A DNA stretch of 64,000 nucleotides from an uncultured Clostridia bacterium (GTDB lineage: Bacteria > Bacillota > Clostridia > UBA1212 > UBA1255): NCBI GenBank assembly GCA_904420095.1, contig CAJFUB010000049.1:1-64000 (forward strand), read 5' to 3'. The stretch's first letter is position 1. Each line of letters opens with the position of its first letter. Shown piece by piece: positions 24,796 through 33,863 of this stretch. A model generated the notes under the pieces. That model was not told the origin of the DNA, ran no database searches, and saw only the letters and a list, made by a program, of their open reading frames with translations. Both the position numbers and the translations under genes were made by a program.

Positions 24796-25722
24796 TCAGG
24801 CCTCGATTCCCATCACCACGATGCCGGCAGCCGCCAGCGCAATGAACACATATTGAACCCATGTCAGCTTTTCCTTAAGAAATACTCTTGCCCATACCAG
24901 AGACAAAACGCAATAGGAGGAAATGAGCGGAGCCGCAGCCATCGTATTCTGCCCGATTGCATAAATGTATGCAAATTGCCCGGCCGTCTCGCAGAGCGCG
25001 CCGCCGATCTTCGGCATCTCATATCGAATGGACAGGCGTTGCTTTTTTATGATTACAACATAAATAAAAGCGAAAATTGCAATCAGCAGAAAGGTCAGCT
25101 CATACGCAATGTTTGCGGGCCCCTCCGCGATGACACCCGATACAATCGTTCCGTCATCGTTATACTCATAAAGCAGCAGGCCGTCCGCATATGTACCGAG
25201 CGCATCGATGATACAGTATAAAACAGGCAGCATGATTGCCAGAAAGCTATGCGTATATTTTCTGTCCGGCGGCGCTGCTCCGGCCAAGCGCCGCTCCCTG
25301 GTTTCGTATACCTTCTCCGTAATAGAAAGCGCCAGAATACTTATGATAATCAGAGCCACGCCCACATACTGCCAGACCGCCAGACGTTCGCCCAGGAGGA
25401 AAAAGCAGAGAATCGCCGCCACGGCGCCGGAAGAATTGCAGATCGGTGACGAAAGAGAAAGATACAGGTAGCGCAGGCCGACATATCCGATGACCATGGA
25501 TAAGATATACATTGCCGACGCCGGAAAATATGTGACCATATCGCGGAGATGAAATTCTTCCCCCAGCAAAATCATGATCAGGGCGTGAATTCCCATCACA
25601 AATCCGACCATCATTGCCATTTTCCAGTGGCTGTATTTGTCCTCCCGTTTTGATCCGGCCTTAGAGAACAGATCCGTCAGACTCCAAAAGAGAATTGCAA
25701 CAAGAGATAATCCAAACCACAT
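24796..25722 (-). CDS. DMT/EamA-superfamily transporter
   Basis: 308 residues with about ten hydrophobic helices in two repeats. The first repeat ends with AVAAILCFFLLGERLAVWQY and the second with SLVWARVFLKEKLTWVQYVF, the paired GE-type and KEKLT motifs of EamA proteins. An enlarged central loop (about 145-200) separates the halves. The substrate is unknown; because the next gene is a rhamnosidase, import of a sugar or efflux of an aglycone is possible. Its ATG shares a base with the trpS stop (TAATG), so it is translationally coupled to trpS. Confidence 0.85.
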   Translation of the reverse strand: MWFGLSLVAILFWSLTDLFSKAGSKREDKYSHWKMAMMVGFVMGIHALIMILLGEEFHLRDMVTYFPASAMYILSMVIGYVGLRYLYLSLSSPICNSSGAVAAILCFFLLGERLAVWQYVGVALIIISILALSITEKVYETRERRLAGAAPPDRKYTHSFLAIMLPVLYCIIDALGTYADGLLLYEYNDDGTIVSGVIAEGPANIAYELTFLLIAIFAFIYVVIIKKQRLSIRYEMPKIGGALCETAGQFAYIYAIGQNTMAAAPLISSYCVLSLVWARVFLKEKLTWVQYVFIALAAAGIVVMGIEA

Positions 25723-26729
25723 TACGACAACAACCCTACTCTTTCATATACATCTTTTTTTGTACTTTCGGCGATTTCACGCGCCCGCACGCTGTTTCTT
25801 CTCAAAATTCCTTCCAGATAAGCCCGGTCCGCCATCAGACGCTCATATTCTTCTCGGATCGGCGCCAGCGATTCGGCGACCGCGGTGCCGACGGCAATTT
25901 TAAAATCTCCGTACCGCGCCCCGGAAAATTCCTGTTCTGCCTGCGCAACGGAAATGTCCTTTACGGTGCTGTAAATATTCAGCAAATTGCTGATTCCCGG
26001 TTTGTTCTCCGGATCGAACCGGATCTCACTGCCGGAGTCCGTGACCGCTTTTTTAAATTTCTTCAGAATGATATCGGGCTGTTCTATAATTAAAACGTAA
26101 TTATTTGCGTTCTGATCGGACTTCGACATTTTCTTGTCCGGCTCCTGCAGGCTCATAACCTTTGCTCCCTGTTTGGATATCAGCGGTTCCGGAACGGTAA
26201 ACGTTTCCCCGTAAATTTTGTTGAAGCGGATCGCCACGTCGCGGGCAAGCTCCAGATGCTGCTTCTGATCCTGCCCGATCGGAACGTATTTCGCCTGGTA
26301 CAGTAAAATATCGGAAGCCATCAATACCGGATAGGTATACAGTCCGGCGTTGATGTTGTCGGCATGTCTGGCGGCCTTATCCTTAAACTGCGTCATGCGG
26401 TTCAGCTCTCCCATATACGTGTAGCAGCCGAGAATCCAGGAAAGCTCCGCGTGCGCCGCCACATGCGATTGCAAAAACAGGATCGTTTTCTCCGGATCGA
26501 GCCCGCAGGCAATGTAAAGCGCAAGCACTGCATAGGAACGCTCTCGCAGCAGCGCAGGATCCTGCCGTACGGTAAGCGTGTGCAGATCTACCACACAGTA
26601 TAAGCATTCATATTCGTCCTGCAGCTCCGGAAAATGCTTAAGAGCTCCAAGATAGTTTCCAAGCGTCAAATTTCCGGAAGGCTGTACTCCGCTGAAAATT
26701 CGTTCTTTCTTTTTTGGATTGCCAGACAT
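25722..26729 (-). CDS. trpS: Tryptophan--tRNA ligase
   Basis: 335 residues, the usual bacterial length. SGVQPSGNLTLGNYLGAL carries the class I HIGH-like motif (TLGN) and KKMSKSDQNAN the KMSKS loop; PIGQDQKQHLELARD and GELNRMTQFKDK are typical TrpS blocks. It charges tRNA(Trp). There is no room for a T-box leader: only 45 bases separate it from the upstream gene on the same strand, so expression depends on that transcript or a small internal promoter. The GGGGG before ATG is a modest ribosome site. It is coupled to the downstream transporter gene. Confidence 0.96.
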   Translation of the reverse strand: MSGNPKKKERIFSGVQPSGNLTLGNYLGALKHFPELQDEYECLYCVVDLHTLTVRQDPALLRERSYAVLALYIACGLDPEKTILFLQSHVAAHAELSWILGCYTYMGELNRMTQFKDKAARHADNINAGLYTYPVLMASDILLYQAKYVPIGQDQKQHLELARDVAIRFNKIYGETFTVPEPLISKQGAKVMSLQEPDKKMSKSDQNANNYVLIIEQPDIILKKFKKAVTDSGSEIRFDPENKPGISNLLNIYSTVKDISVAQAEQEFSGARYGDFKIAVGTAVAESLAPIREEYERLMADRAYLEGILRRNSVRAREIAESTKKDVYERVGLLS

Positions 26730-26774
26730 GGCGAAAAAACCCCCATAATCATTGAAATTTTGTTAATAATAGCA

Positions 26775-28073
26775 TTAAAGAGATAATTTTACAATACCTG
26801 CTTCCGCAAGCTTCTGTATGGACATCAAAATTCCCGTCTTTGCATTGTGCCAGGTCAGGCCACCTTGAAAATACACCGCATACGGGCTGCGCAGCGGGCC
26901 GTCGGCGCTCAGCTCGATGGAGGATCCCTGAACAAACGTTCCTGCGGCCATAATGACCTCCGATTCATATCCGGGCATCGCCCAAGGCTCCGGCACCGCA
27001 TAGCTGTCAACCGGCGCGGCCGCCTGAATCCCAAGACAGAACGCTCTCATTGCTTCCGGCGAGCCGAGCTCTACGGCCTGTATAATATCGTGCCGTGTCT
27101 CTGCGCTGCTCGGAATTGTGCGAAAGCCAAGCTTTTCATATAAATACGCGGCAAAAACAGCACCCTTCAGCGCCCCCGCTACGACGTTCGGAGCCAGAAA
27201 AAGTCCCTGATAAAACGCCGGTAGAATCCCGAGATTCGCTCCCACTTCCTGTCCGAGTCCCGGTGCGCTCAGCCGATAAGCACAGCGGTCCACACATTCG
27301 CGGCTGCCGCAGATATAGCCGCCGACCGGAGCCAGACCGCCGCCCGGATTTTTGATCAGAGAGCCGACCGCCATATCGGCGCCCGCTTCTGTCGGCTCTG
27401 TCCACTCCGTAAATTCTCCATAGCAGTTATCGACCATACAAATGATATCCGGCTTGATTGCTTTGAGAAAGCGGATTAATTCTCCAATCTCTTCGACCGA
27501 AAAGCTCGGACGTGTTTTGTATCCTTTCGAACGCTGGATCTCTGCAAGCTTCGTTTTGCCGCTGATCGCTTTTCGAATCGCATCATAGTCAAATGAGCCG
27601 TCTTCCTTCAGCTCGATCTGCCGGTACGTAACGCCGTATTCCTTCAGGGAACAGGGAGACGGCCGGATTCCGATTACCTCCTCCAGGGTATCGTACGGGC
27701 CTCCCGCCGGGCAAAGAAGCTCCTCTCCCGGAAGCAGATTAGCGGAAAGAGCAACTGCAAGCGCATGCGTTCCGCAAGTAATCTGCGGTCGTACCAGTGC
27801 CGCCTCACTTCCAAAGCAATCCGCGTAGACGCGTTCCAGTGTTTCTCTGCCGGAATCGTTGTACCCATAGCCCGTCGTCGCGGCGAAGCAGGCGGCATTC
27901 ACTCTGTTCTTCTGCATCGCATGCAGTACTTTAGCCTGATTATATTCTGCAATGCGGTCGATTTCCCGGAAGCGTTCCTGCAGAGCTGCCTCCGCATCCG
28001 ATGCCGCCGCCAGCACCGCCCGGCTGATCCCGAGCTTTTCATAAATTTCATATAGCCTTTCCATGTGCTTCAC
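26775..28073 (-). CDS. Methionine gamma-lyase family (aluminium-resistance type) PLP enzyme
   Basis: 432 residues. A fold-type I PLP enzyme: the cofactor Lys lies in VGSLIKNPGGGLAP, the cofactor Asp in CMVDNCYGEF, and the substrate segment is CGTHALAVAL. The length and the N-terminal helix (LYEIYEKLGIS) match the YnbB/aluminium-resistance group, which is related to Cys/Met metabolism enzymes and has no agreed reaction. Its ATG overlaps the stop of the upstream permease by four bases (ATGA). Its place after a nucleoside transporter does not explain its role. Confidence 0.9.
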   Translation of the reverse strand: MKHMERLYEIYEKLGISRAVLAAASDAEAALQERFREIDRIAEYNQAKVLHAMQKNRVNAACFAATTGYGYNDSGRETLERVYADCFGSEAALVRPQITCGTHALAVALSANLLPGEELLCPAGGPYDTLEEVIGIRPSPCSLKEYGVTYRQIELKEDGSFDYDAIRKAISGKTKLAEIQRSKGYKTRPSFSVEEIGELIRFLKAIKPDIICMVDNCYGEFTEWTEPTEAGADMAVGSLIKNPGGGLAPVGGYICGSRECVDRCAYRLSAPGLGQEVGANLGILPAFYQGLFLAPNVVAGALKGAVFAAYLYEKLGFRTIPSSAETRHDIIQAVELGSPEAMRAFCLGIQAAAPVDSYAVPEPWAMPGYESEVIMAAGTFVQGSSIELSADGPLRSPYAVYFQGGLTWHNAKTGILMSIQKLAEAGIVKLSL

Positions 28074-29065
28074 CGATCCTCGCGATAATAGTTGATCCCC
28101 GCCGCGGAAGGCTTGTCGGTCTTTTTCTTAGTAACGGACGTAATCACAAGCACAGCCGCCGTAATCAGGAACGGGAGCGCCTGCATAAACTGCGGCGGGA
28201 TTTTTTTCATCCACCCAAGAACGCTCGGGAACGTATCCGCAAGCGAGCCGCCGTAAATCTGCAGCGTATTGAAAAGGCCGAAAACGAAAGTTCCCAATAT
28301 TGCGAGCAGCGTATTCCAGTTTGCAAAGATGACAAGTGCGATCGAAATCCAGCCGTACCCGTTCACCCAGCAGTTGCTGCCCTCGAAGCTTCCCGACAAA
28401 TTAATGCACATTAAAAGACCGCCGATCCCCATGATACCGGAGCCGAGCATAATATGAACATATTTATATAACGTGATATTGACGCCCACCGCATCTGCAG
28501 CTGCCGGGTTCTCACCGATCGCCCGCAGACGGAGCCCCTGCTTTGTATACTTCAAATACCACCAGATGACAATTGAAATCACAATTCCAAGATAAATCAA
28601 AACGTTATGGGAAAAAAACGCGTCTCCGACGACTGGGATTTTGCTGAGAAGCGGGATCTCAATCGGCGCCGCCTCCTTTGAAAATCCTTTTGCGTTGAGC
28701 AGTTCAGGCCATTTCCCCGCAGACTTGAACCCATTTCCGATAAAAAAGTAGAGGCCGAGCCCAAACGTTGTGATCGTAAGTCCCGTAACATTCTGATTGG
28801 CCTGCAGCGTAACGGTCAGAAACGCAAACAGCAAACCGCACAGCGCGGCAAACAAAAAAGAAAACAGAATTGCGACGTAGAGACTGTCTACCGCACAGCC
28901 CACCAGATAACCGCCGATCGCTCCAACCGCCATCGTACCTTCTACGCCCAGATTCAAGCTGCCGGATTTCTCGGTAACGATTTCCCCGACGGTACCGTAA
29001 AGAAGCGCCATATTATATTGTATGATCGTAAATAAAAATGAAGTCAGAACGGTCAGCGAATTCAT
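28070..29065 (-). CDS. Nucleoside/BMP-type ABC transporter permease (YufQ/NupQ-like)
   Basis: 331 residues, about nine to ten membrane helices. ALLYGTVGEIVTEKSGSLNLGVEG and LRLRAIGENPAAADAVGVN are hallmark segments of BPD_transp_2 permeases in BMP-dependent nucleoside uptake. It pairs with the other permease to form the channel. Start overlaps the stop of that gene by four bases, and its own stop overlaps the start of the PLP enzyme gene by four bases. Confidence 0.92.
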   Translation of the reverse strand: MNSLTVLTSFLFTIIQYNMALLYGTVGEIVTEKSGSLNLGVEGTMAVGAIGGYLVGCAVDSLYVAILFSFLFAALCGLLFAFLTVTLQANQNVTGLTITTFGLGLYFFIGNGFKSAGKWPELLNAKGFSKEAAPIEIPLLSKIPVVGDAFFSHNVLIYLGIVISIVIWWYLKYTKQGLRLRAIGENPAAADAVGVNITLYKYVHIMLGSGIMGIGGLLMCINLSGSFEGSNCWVNGYGWISIALVIFANWNTLLAILGTFVFGLFNTLQIYGGSLADTFPSVLGWMKKIPPQFMQALPFLITAAVLVITSVTKKKTDKPSAAGINYYREDR

Positions 29066-30204
29066 GCGGTCTCCTCTCCTTCCTCTTTTCTGCCCTTTAA
29101 ACGGATGACGATTCGGAACCGGATGAAGAAATCGGCCGCAAGAACCACAAACAGTATGATTCCCTGCATCAGGTCGGCAAAATGGCTGTCAATATTCCGC
29201 ACGCCAACGGAGGCCGTCGTACAGCCGAACTGCAGCACCGTAATCAATGCTGAAACGATTACGACGCCGATCGGATTGAGCTTCGCCAGCCACGCCACAA
29301 TAATTCCGGTCCAGCCTACGTCATTCGTAATAGAATCGGAAAGCGATTCCACGCTGGACACGTGCAGCGCGCCCGCCGCTCCGATCAGGAAGGCCGAGAG
29401 AAACATCGTGCGGCATATGATTTTGTTTACTTTCATACCGGCATATCGGGCGGTATTGAGACTGTCTCCGACCACTGAAATTTCATAGCCCTGCTTCGTT
29501 CTCGTCAGGTAAAGGAAGAGAAGCACCACCAGAAGCAGCGCAAAAACGAGGGAAAGATTCAGGGAAAAATCTCCGATTTTCAGAACCGGCATATATGTAT
29601 TTGCCGGAATTTTATCAAATTTCGGTCTGGGAGAATCCTCGCGCAGAAAAAAGTTCCAGCCGGCCTTCGTTTCTCCGAAAAACTTGAGAAGATACAGCGC
29701 AATATAATTGAGCATGAGCGTGAAAAGCGTTTCGTTCGTATCGAATTTTACTTTCAGAGCCGCAGTCAAAAGCCCGATCAAACCGCCGATCAGACCGCCT
29801 GCCGCTGCCATCAGAAGCACGCTCAGATATTGGTTCACAGACGACGGAATCAGGAACGCCACGGAAGCGCCCGCCAATGCGCCCAAGATAAACTGTCCCT
29901 CTCCGCCGATATTCCAGAATTTCATGCGAAACGCCAGGGACAGCGCCAGAGCCGTAATCAGAAGCGGAACGAACTCTCTGATGTAATTTTCATACTGCAA
30001 ATAGGCAAACCGATTGCCTATCGTTCCCATTGTAACCATCTGTTTATAATATTCTACGGGATCTGCCTTCAGACAAAGCAGCAAAACGGCGCCGATCCCC
30101 AGCGCAAGCAGCACCGATCCCGCGTAGAGCAAAATCAGATACCGCTTTTTTATTCCGTCCCGTTTTACAATCCGAATCCGCGGCTGTTCGCTGGCATTAC
30201 GCAT
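29062..30204 (-). CDS. Nucleoside/BMP-type ABC transporter permease (YufP/NupP-like)
   Basis: 380 residues. About nine membrane helices and a large cytoplasmic loop; AFRMKFWNIGGEGQFILGA and EISVVGDSLNTARYAGM are the family landmarks. The ATG at 30204 is preferred: it lies inside the end of the ATPase gene (8-base overlap) and begins the homologous region MRNASEQPRIRIVKRDG. Works with the permease at 28070-29065, the ATPase and the BMP lipoprotein in nucleoside import. Confidence 0.91.
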   Translation of the reverse strand: MRNASEQPRIRIVKRDGIKKRYLILLYAGSVLLALGIGAVLLLCLKADPVEYYKQMVTMGTIGNRFAYLQYENYIREFVPLLITALALSLAFRMKFWNIGGEGQFILGALAGASVAFLIPSSVNQYLSVLLMAAAGGLIGGLIGLLTAALKVKFDTNETLFTLMLNYIALYLLKFFGETKAGWNFFLREDSPRPKFDKIPANTYMPVLKIGDFSLNLSLVFALLLVVLLFLYLTRTKQGYEISVVGDSLNTARYAGMKVNKIICRTMFLSAFLIGAAGALHVSSVESLSDSITNDVGWTGIIVAWLAKLNPIGVVIVSALITVLQFGCTTASVGVRNIDSHFADLMQGIILFVVLAADFFIRFRIVIRLKGRKEEGEETA

Positions 30205-31780
30205 TGCCGTCCTCCTCACTGATTGCAGAATCCTTTGCGATTCCTGCAATTTTACCGTTTACCTCTGAAAGATCCCGCGCCCCTGTCATCATCAGTCCCA
30301 GCTCCTCTTTTGTCGCTTTCGAAGCGTGTACCACGCCCATCAGCCTGCCATGGCAGAGCACCATGATTTTGTCACAAAGCGCAAGCATCACATCGAGATC
30401 CTCTCCAACGAAGAGGATTCCGACGCCTTTTACTTTCTGCTCGTTCAATATATCGTAAATCGCGTACGAGGAATTGATGTCGAGCCCCCGTACCGGATAA
30501 GCCGTAACGATTACGTTCGGCCCCGATTCGATTTCCCGTCCGACCAGGACCTTCTGCACGTTTCCTCCGGACAGCCGGCGGACCGGCGTTTCGGTAGACG
30601 GAGTTACGATCCCCAGCCGTTTTATGATTTCGTTTGCCCGCTTACGCGCCTGCCTGCGGTCCACAAACGGGCTCTTTTTCCTGTCGCGATACGTTTTCAG
30701 CATCATATTGTCCGTAATGGAAAGCGAGGGAGCCAGCCCCATGCCGAGCCGGTCCTCGGGGATGAAGCTCATGGAAATTCCCTTGTCGATGATGGCTTTC
30801 GGATCCATTCCCACGATATTCTCCCCTTTATGGAGAATTTGTCCCGTTTCGATCTTCCGCAGGCCCGCTATGGCTTCGCAGAGCTCCCTCTGGCCGCAGC
30901 CTGCGATTCCCGCGACGCCGAGGATTTCCCCGCCGCGGATATAAAAATTAACGTCTTCTATCGCGTTTGCGCCGTCGTCGTTTTTGATTGTAAGATGCCG
31001 GATTTCCAGAAGCGGACGCGCAGACTCCGTTTTCGGCCGTTCAATGCTGAGACTGACTTTCCTTCCCACCATCAGCTCCGTCAGCTCCTGCTCGTTCGTT
31101 TCTTTGGTATCGACCGTAGCGATATATTCGCCTTTCCGTAAAATAGATACGCGGTCGCTGATTTCCATGACCTCGTTTAGTTTATGCGTAATAATGATGA
31201 TCGAATGGCCCTCAGACTTCATACGTCTGAGCACCCGAAACAATTTCTCCGTTTCCTGAACCGTCAGAACTGCGGTCGGCTCGTCCAGTATAATAATCTT
31301 CGCACCGTAATAAAGCACGCGCAGGATCTCAAGCGTCTGCTTTTCACTGACAGACATGTGAGACACCTGTTTTTCCGGCTGAAAGTCGAACTCAAATTTC
31401 GCGCTGACCTCGGAAATTTTCTGGTAGCGGCTTTTTCTTAAAATACATCCGGTTTTCTCCGTTCCCATCCAGATGTTGTCGGCCGCAGAAAAAACATCCA
31501 CAAGCTTGAAATGCTGATGCACCATTCCGATGCCATATTTTTTGGCATCCTCCGGAGAATGGATCGAAACCGGCACGCCATCCACTCGGATCGTGCCGGC
31601 GTCCGGTTTATAGATTCCGGAAAGCATATTCATCAGCGTCGTCTTTCCGGAACCGTTTTCGCCGAGCAGGGCGAGAATCTCGCCCTGCCTGACGTTCAGA
31701 TTGATGTTTTTGTTCGCGATGACACTGCCAAACGACTTGGTAATGTTCTCTAATTCAATCGCATACTGCTGATCCGCCAT
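30197..31780 (-). CDS. Nucleoside/BMP-type ABC transporter ATPase, two ABC domains
   Basis: 527 residues. The first ABC domain has Walker A LLGENGSGKTT, signature MSVSEKQTLEIL and Walker B IIILDEPTAVL. The second is degenerate as usual for this family: Walker A region GVAGIAGCGQRELCEA, signature RLSGGNVQKVLV, and a Walker B with Tyr-Pro in place of Glu-Pro (VTAYPVRGLD). It powers the two downstream permeases. The start lies 10 bases after the BMP lipoprotein gene. Confidence 0.93.
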   Translation of the reverse strand: MADQQYAIELENITKSFGSVIANKNINLNVRQGEILALLGENGSGKTTLMNMLSGIYKPDAGTIRVDGVPVSIHSPEDAKKYGIGMVHQHFKLVDVFSAADNIWMGTEKTGCILRKSRYQKISEVSAKFEFDFQPEKQVSHMSVSEKQTLEILRVLYYGAKIIILDEPTAVLTVQETEKLFRVLRRMKSEGHSIIIITHKLNEVMEISDRVSILRKGEYIATVDTKETNEQELTELMVGRKVSLSIERPKTESARPLLEIRHLTIKNDDGANAIEDVNFYIRGGEILGVAGIAGCGQRELCEAIAGLRKIETGQILHKGENIVGMDPKAIIDKGISMSFIPEDRLGMGLAPSLSITDNMMLKTYRDRKKSPFVDRRQARKRANEIIKRLGIVTPSTETPVRRLSGGNVQKVLVGREIESGPNVIVTAYPVRGLDINSSYAIYDILNEQKVKGVGILFVGEDLDVMLALCDKIMVLCHGRLMGVVHASKATKEELGLMMTGARDLSEVNGKIAGIAKDSAISEEDGNA

Positions 31781-31790
31781 ACCGTTTCCT

Positions 31791-33056
31791 TTAACCGTTG
31801 ATTTCTTCTACGCCGGCAACGTAATAATTCATGGAGCCCTTAATCACGCTGTCCTGCGCGTCCTTTCCGCCCTCGGCGGCCTGCAGGATATCCGTATCGG
31901 TCTCTTCGTCATGTACGTATACGAAATACGTGCTGCCGTCTGCGGAAATGACTTCGTTGCCCTGATTATCGAGCAGAGCTCCCTCCGTCTTCGTAATCGT
32001 GCCGTCCTGTGCAATCGACAGCTTCACGTTCGTAAATACGTCCCACTCACCGTTTGCCATCATCTCTTTGACTGTATCGATAATTTCCTGAGTTCCCTCG
32101 GCGCAGTTATCGGACAGCGGAGAAATATCGACAAGGCCTTCTTTCAGGCCGCCGTAATAGATGCCGACCTTCGACATGAATTCGGAAGGCGTATTCATCG
32201 CCGTTTCGATTGCAAGTTTATAGTAAACGTCCCAGTTCCAGATCGGCGCCGTCAAATGCGCTTCCGGTGCCTGTACCGTCATGTCGGAGTTATAGCCGCA
32301 GCCGAACACGCCCTTTTCCTGTGCGGCGATCTGCGGCTGCGCACTGTCGCAGTGCTGGCCGATTACGCCGCAATTATACGTATCGATCAGATTGATGGCC
32401 GCCTGGCGTTCTTTTGCCTCATCTCCCCAGGTGCTGATCTTATTGACGTAAACCTTCGCCTCGGGATTAACGGCCTGCGCTCCCATTGCAAACGCATTGA
32501 TTCCGCTGCACGTTTCCGCATATTCCACACCCCAGGCAGCGACATAACCGATGTTGTTGTTGCCGGTCTCCAGCGTTTTCAGGCCCGCCGCGATGCCGGC
32601 AAGATAACGCGCCTGATAAATTCTTCCAAAATAGTTGTTAAAGTTCGTGTCGTTGGAAAGATATCCCGTAGCGTGGGTAAATATGATATCCTGATACTGC
32701 GGCTTTGCAGCGGCTTCCTGCATTGCATTCAGATAGCCGAAGCTGATGCCGATAATCATTTTGCAGCCCTGCGCCACAAGCGTATCGATCGCCTGCGTGA
32801 CATCCGCGTCATTCTCTTGTACATTGTCTACGATTTTAAGCTGGGACTCGTCCAACCCGAGCTCCTCCATCGCCTTCGTAATGCCCTGATGATGCGCATA
32901 CGTATATCCTGCCGTGTCATTTTGACCGTTGATGTAAATCGCACCGATCAAAAAATCATCCTCTGTTCCGTTCTCGGTGCCCCCGGAGCAGCCTACGGCC
33001 GCAGCAAGCGACATGCACAGAACCAGAACGAGCAGTACTGATAATCCCTTCTTCAT
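31791..33056 (-). CDS. BMP-family nucleoside-binding lipoprotein
   Basis: 421 residues. A lipoprotein signal (MKKGLSVLLVLVLCMSLAAAVG then Cys) is followed by a BMP/PnrA-type periplasmic-binding fold: IGAIYINGQNDTAGYTYAHH, GCKMIIGISFGYLNAM and VYVNKISTWGDEAKER. PnrA/BmpA proteins bind purine nucleosides. ATG 33056 is chosen because GGGAGGT sits seven bases upstream; the longer frame lacks such a site. It is followed directly by the ATPase and permease genes and preceded by xpt. Confidence 0.92.
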   Translation of the reverse strand: MKKGLSVLLVLVLCMSLAAAVGCSGGTENGTEDDFLIGAIYINGQNDTAGYTYAHHQGITKAMEELGLDESQLKIVDNVQENDADVTQAIDTLVAQGCKMIIGISFGYLNAMQEAAAKPQYQDIIFTHATGYLSNDTNFNNYFGRIYQARYLAGIAAGLKTLETGNNNIGYVAAWGVEYAETCSGINAFAMGAQAVNPEAKVYVNKISTWGDEAKERQAAINLIDTYNCGVIGQHCDSAQPQIAAQEKGVFGCGYNSDMTVQAPEAHLTAPIWNWDVYYKLAIETAMNTPSEFMSKVGIYYGGLKEGLVDISPLSDNCAEGTQEIIDTVKEMMANGEWDVFTNVKLSIAQDGTITKTEGALLDNQGNEVISADGSTYFVYVHDEETDTDILQAAEGGKDAQDSVIKGSMNYYVAGVEEING

Positions 33057-33119
33057 CAAATAAACCTCCCTGCCTTCCGGCAAACATTGTAATTTATGTA
33101 AATAGTATTTACATCTGTA

Positions 33120-33704
33120 TCAGTCTCGTCCGCTGCGGAAAACGATTCTTCCGTCGTCCTCCATGCGCTCGATCACCGCGAGGGATTCCACGCGTATGCC
33201 TTTTCCACGGATCCGATCGCCGCCGCCCTGAAAGCCTTTTTCGATGACGATCCCGGCGCCGGCCAGCCTTGCCCCCGCCTCGTTCACGATGCGGATCAGT
33301 CCCTCCAGCGCGCTGCCCTTTGCGAGAAAATCGTCAATAATCAGAACGGTGTCATTTTTGCTTATGTATGATTTTTTTATGTAAATATCCGTAAAGCATT
33401 CATGCGTAAAAGAATAAATCCTGTCTTTGTATACTTCCCCGGTCAAATTCGACGTTCTGCTTTTCTTGGCGAATACGACGGGCACGTTGAAATACTGCGC
33501 CGCAACGCAGGCAATTCCGATTCCGGAAGCTTCGACGGTAATAATTTTCGTAATTCCGTCAGCGGCAAAAAGGCGGTAGAATTCTTTTCCGATTTCAGAG
33601 AACAGCGCGATATCCATCTGGTGATTCAGAAAGCTGTCGACCTTCAGGACCGATCCATCCTTCACCACACCGTCTTTTATGATTCTTTCTTCAAGGCTCC
33701 GCAT
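33120..33704 (-). CDS. xpt: Xanthine phosphoribosyltransferase
   Basis: 194 residues, the usual Xpt length. KIITVEASGIGIACVAAQYF and VLIIDDFLAKGSALEGLI (PRPP-binding loop) identify a type I phosphoribosyltransferase of the Xpt group. It converts xanthine and PRPP to XMP in purine salvage. It starts the run that continues into nucleoside uptake, so the functional link is good. A strong promoter and a hairpin leader lie directly upstream. Confidence 0.95.
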   Translation of the reverse strand: MRSLEERIIKDGVVKDGSVLKVDSFLNHQMDIALFSEIGKEFYRLFAADGITKIITVEASGIGIACVAAQYFNVPVVFAKKSRTSNLTGEVYKDRIYSFTHECFTDIYIKKSYISKNDTVLIIDDFLAKGSALEGLIRIVNEAGARLAGAGIVIEKGFQGGGDRIRGKGIRVESLAVIERMEDDGRIVFRSGRD

Positions 33705-33746
33705 AGTACACTATCCTCTGAAACAGGCTTTCGGGAAAAAATAATG

Positions 33747-33785
33747 CCAAATATGAAATATGCTCCCATATTTGGATGGGAGCAT
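33747..33785 (-). promoter_or_regulatory. xpt leader with two mutually exclusive hairpins
   Basis: Minus strand. Hairpin A pairs ATGCTCCCAT (33785-33776) with ATGGGAGCAT (33769-33760). Hairpin B pairs CCAAATATG (33775-33767) with CATATTTGG (33755-33747), so the loop and 3' arm of A are reused in B. After B come GCATTA and six T. The transcript should start close to the first arm. It lacks the conserved bases of the purine riboswitch. A protein operator at the transcription start is the alternative. Confidence 0.5.
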
Positions 33786-33812
33786 TATATCGTTTCCGGC
33801 GAAAAAAATCAA
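33784..33812 (-). promoter_or_regulatory. Promoter of the xpt/nucleoside transport run
   Basis: Minus strand TTGATT (33812-33807), 17-base spacer, perfect TATAAT (33789-33784). It precedes xpt by about 80 bases. Confidence 0.75.
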
Positions 33813-33863
33813 CAGTATTTTTCTTGTTTTTTACATTTTCCGTCAAAAGTATGAATATAGATT

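Noticed and set aside
26730-26774. T-box leader upstream of trpS
   Set aside because: Only 45 bases separate trpS from the upstream gene; no T-box sequence is present.
31911-33041. Plus-strand frame opposite the BMP lipoprotein gene
   Set aside because: The BMP gene has a lipobox, ribosome site and conserved blocks; the opposite frame has none.
33705-33863. Purine riboswitch upstream of xpt
   Set aside because: Searched for because of the gene; the conserved aptamer bases are absent and the leader is too short between promoter and hairpins.
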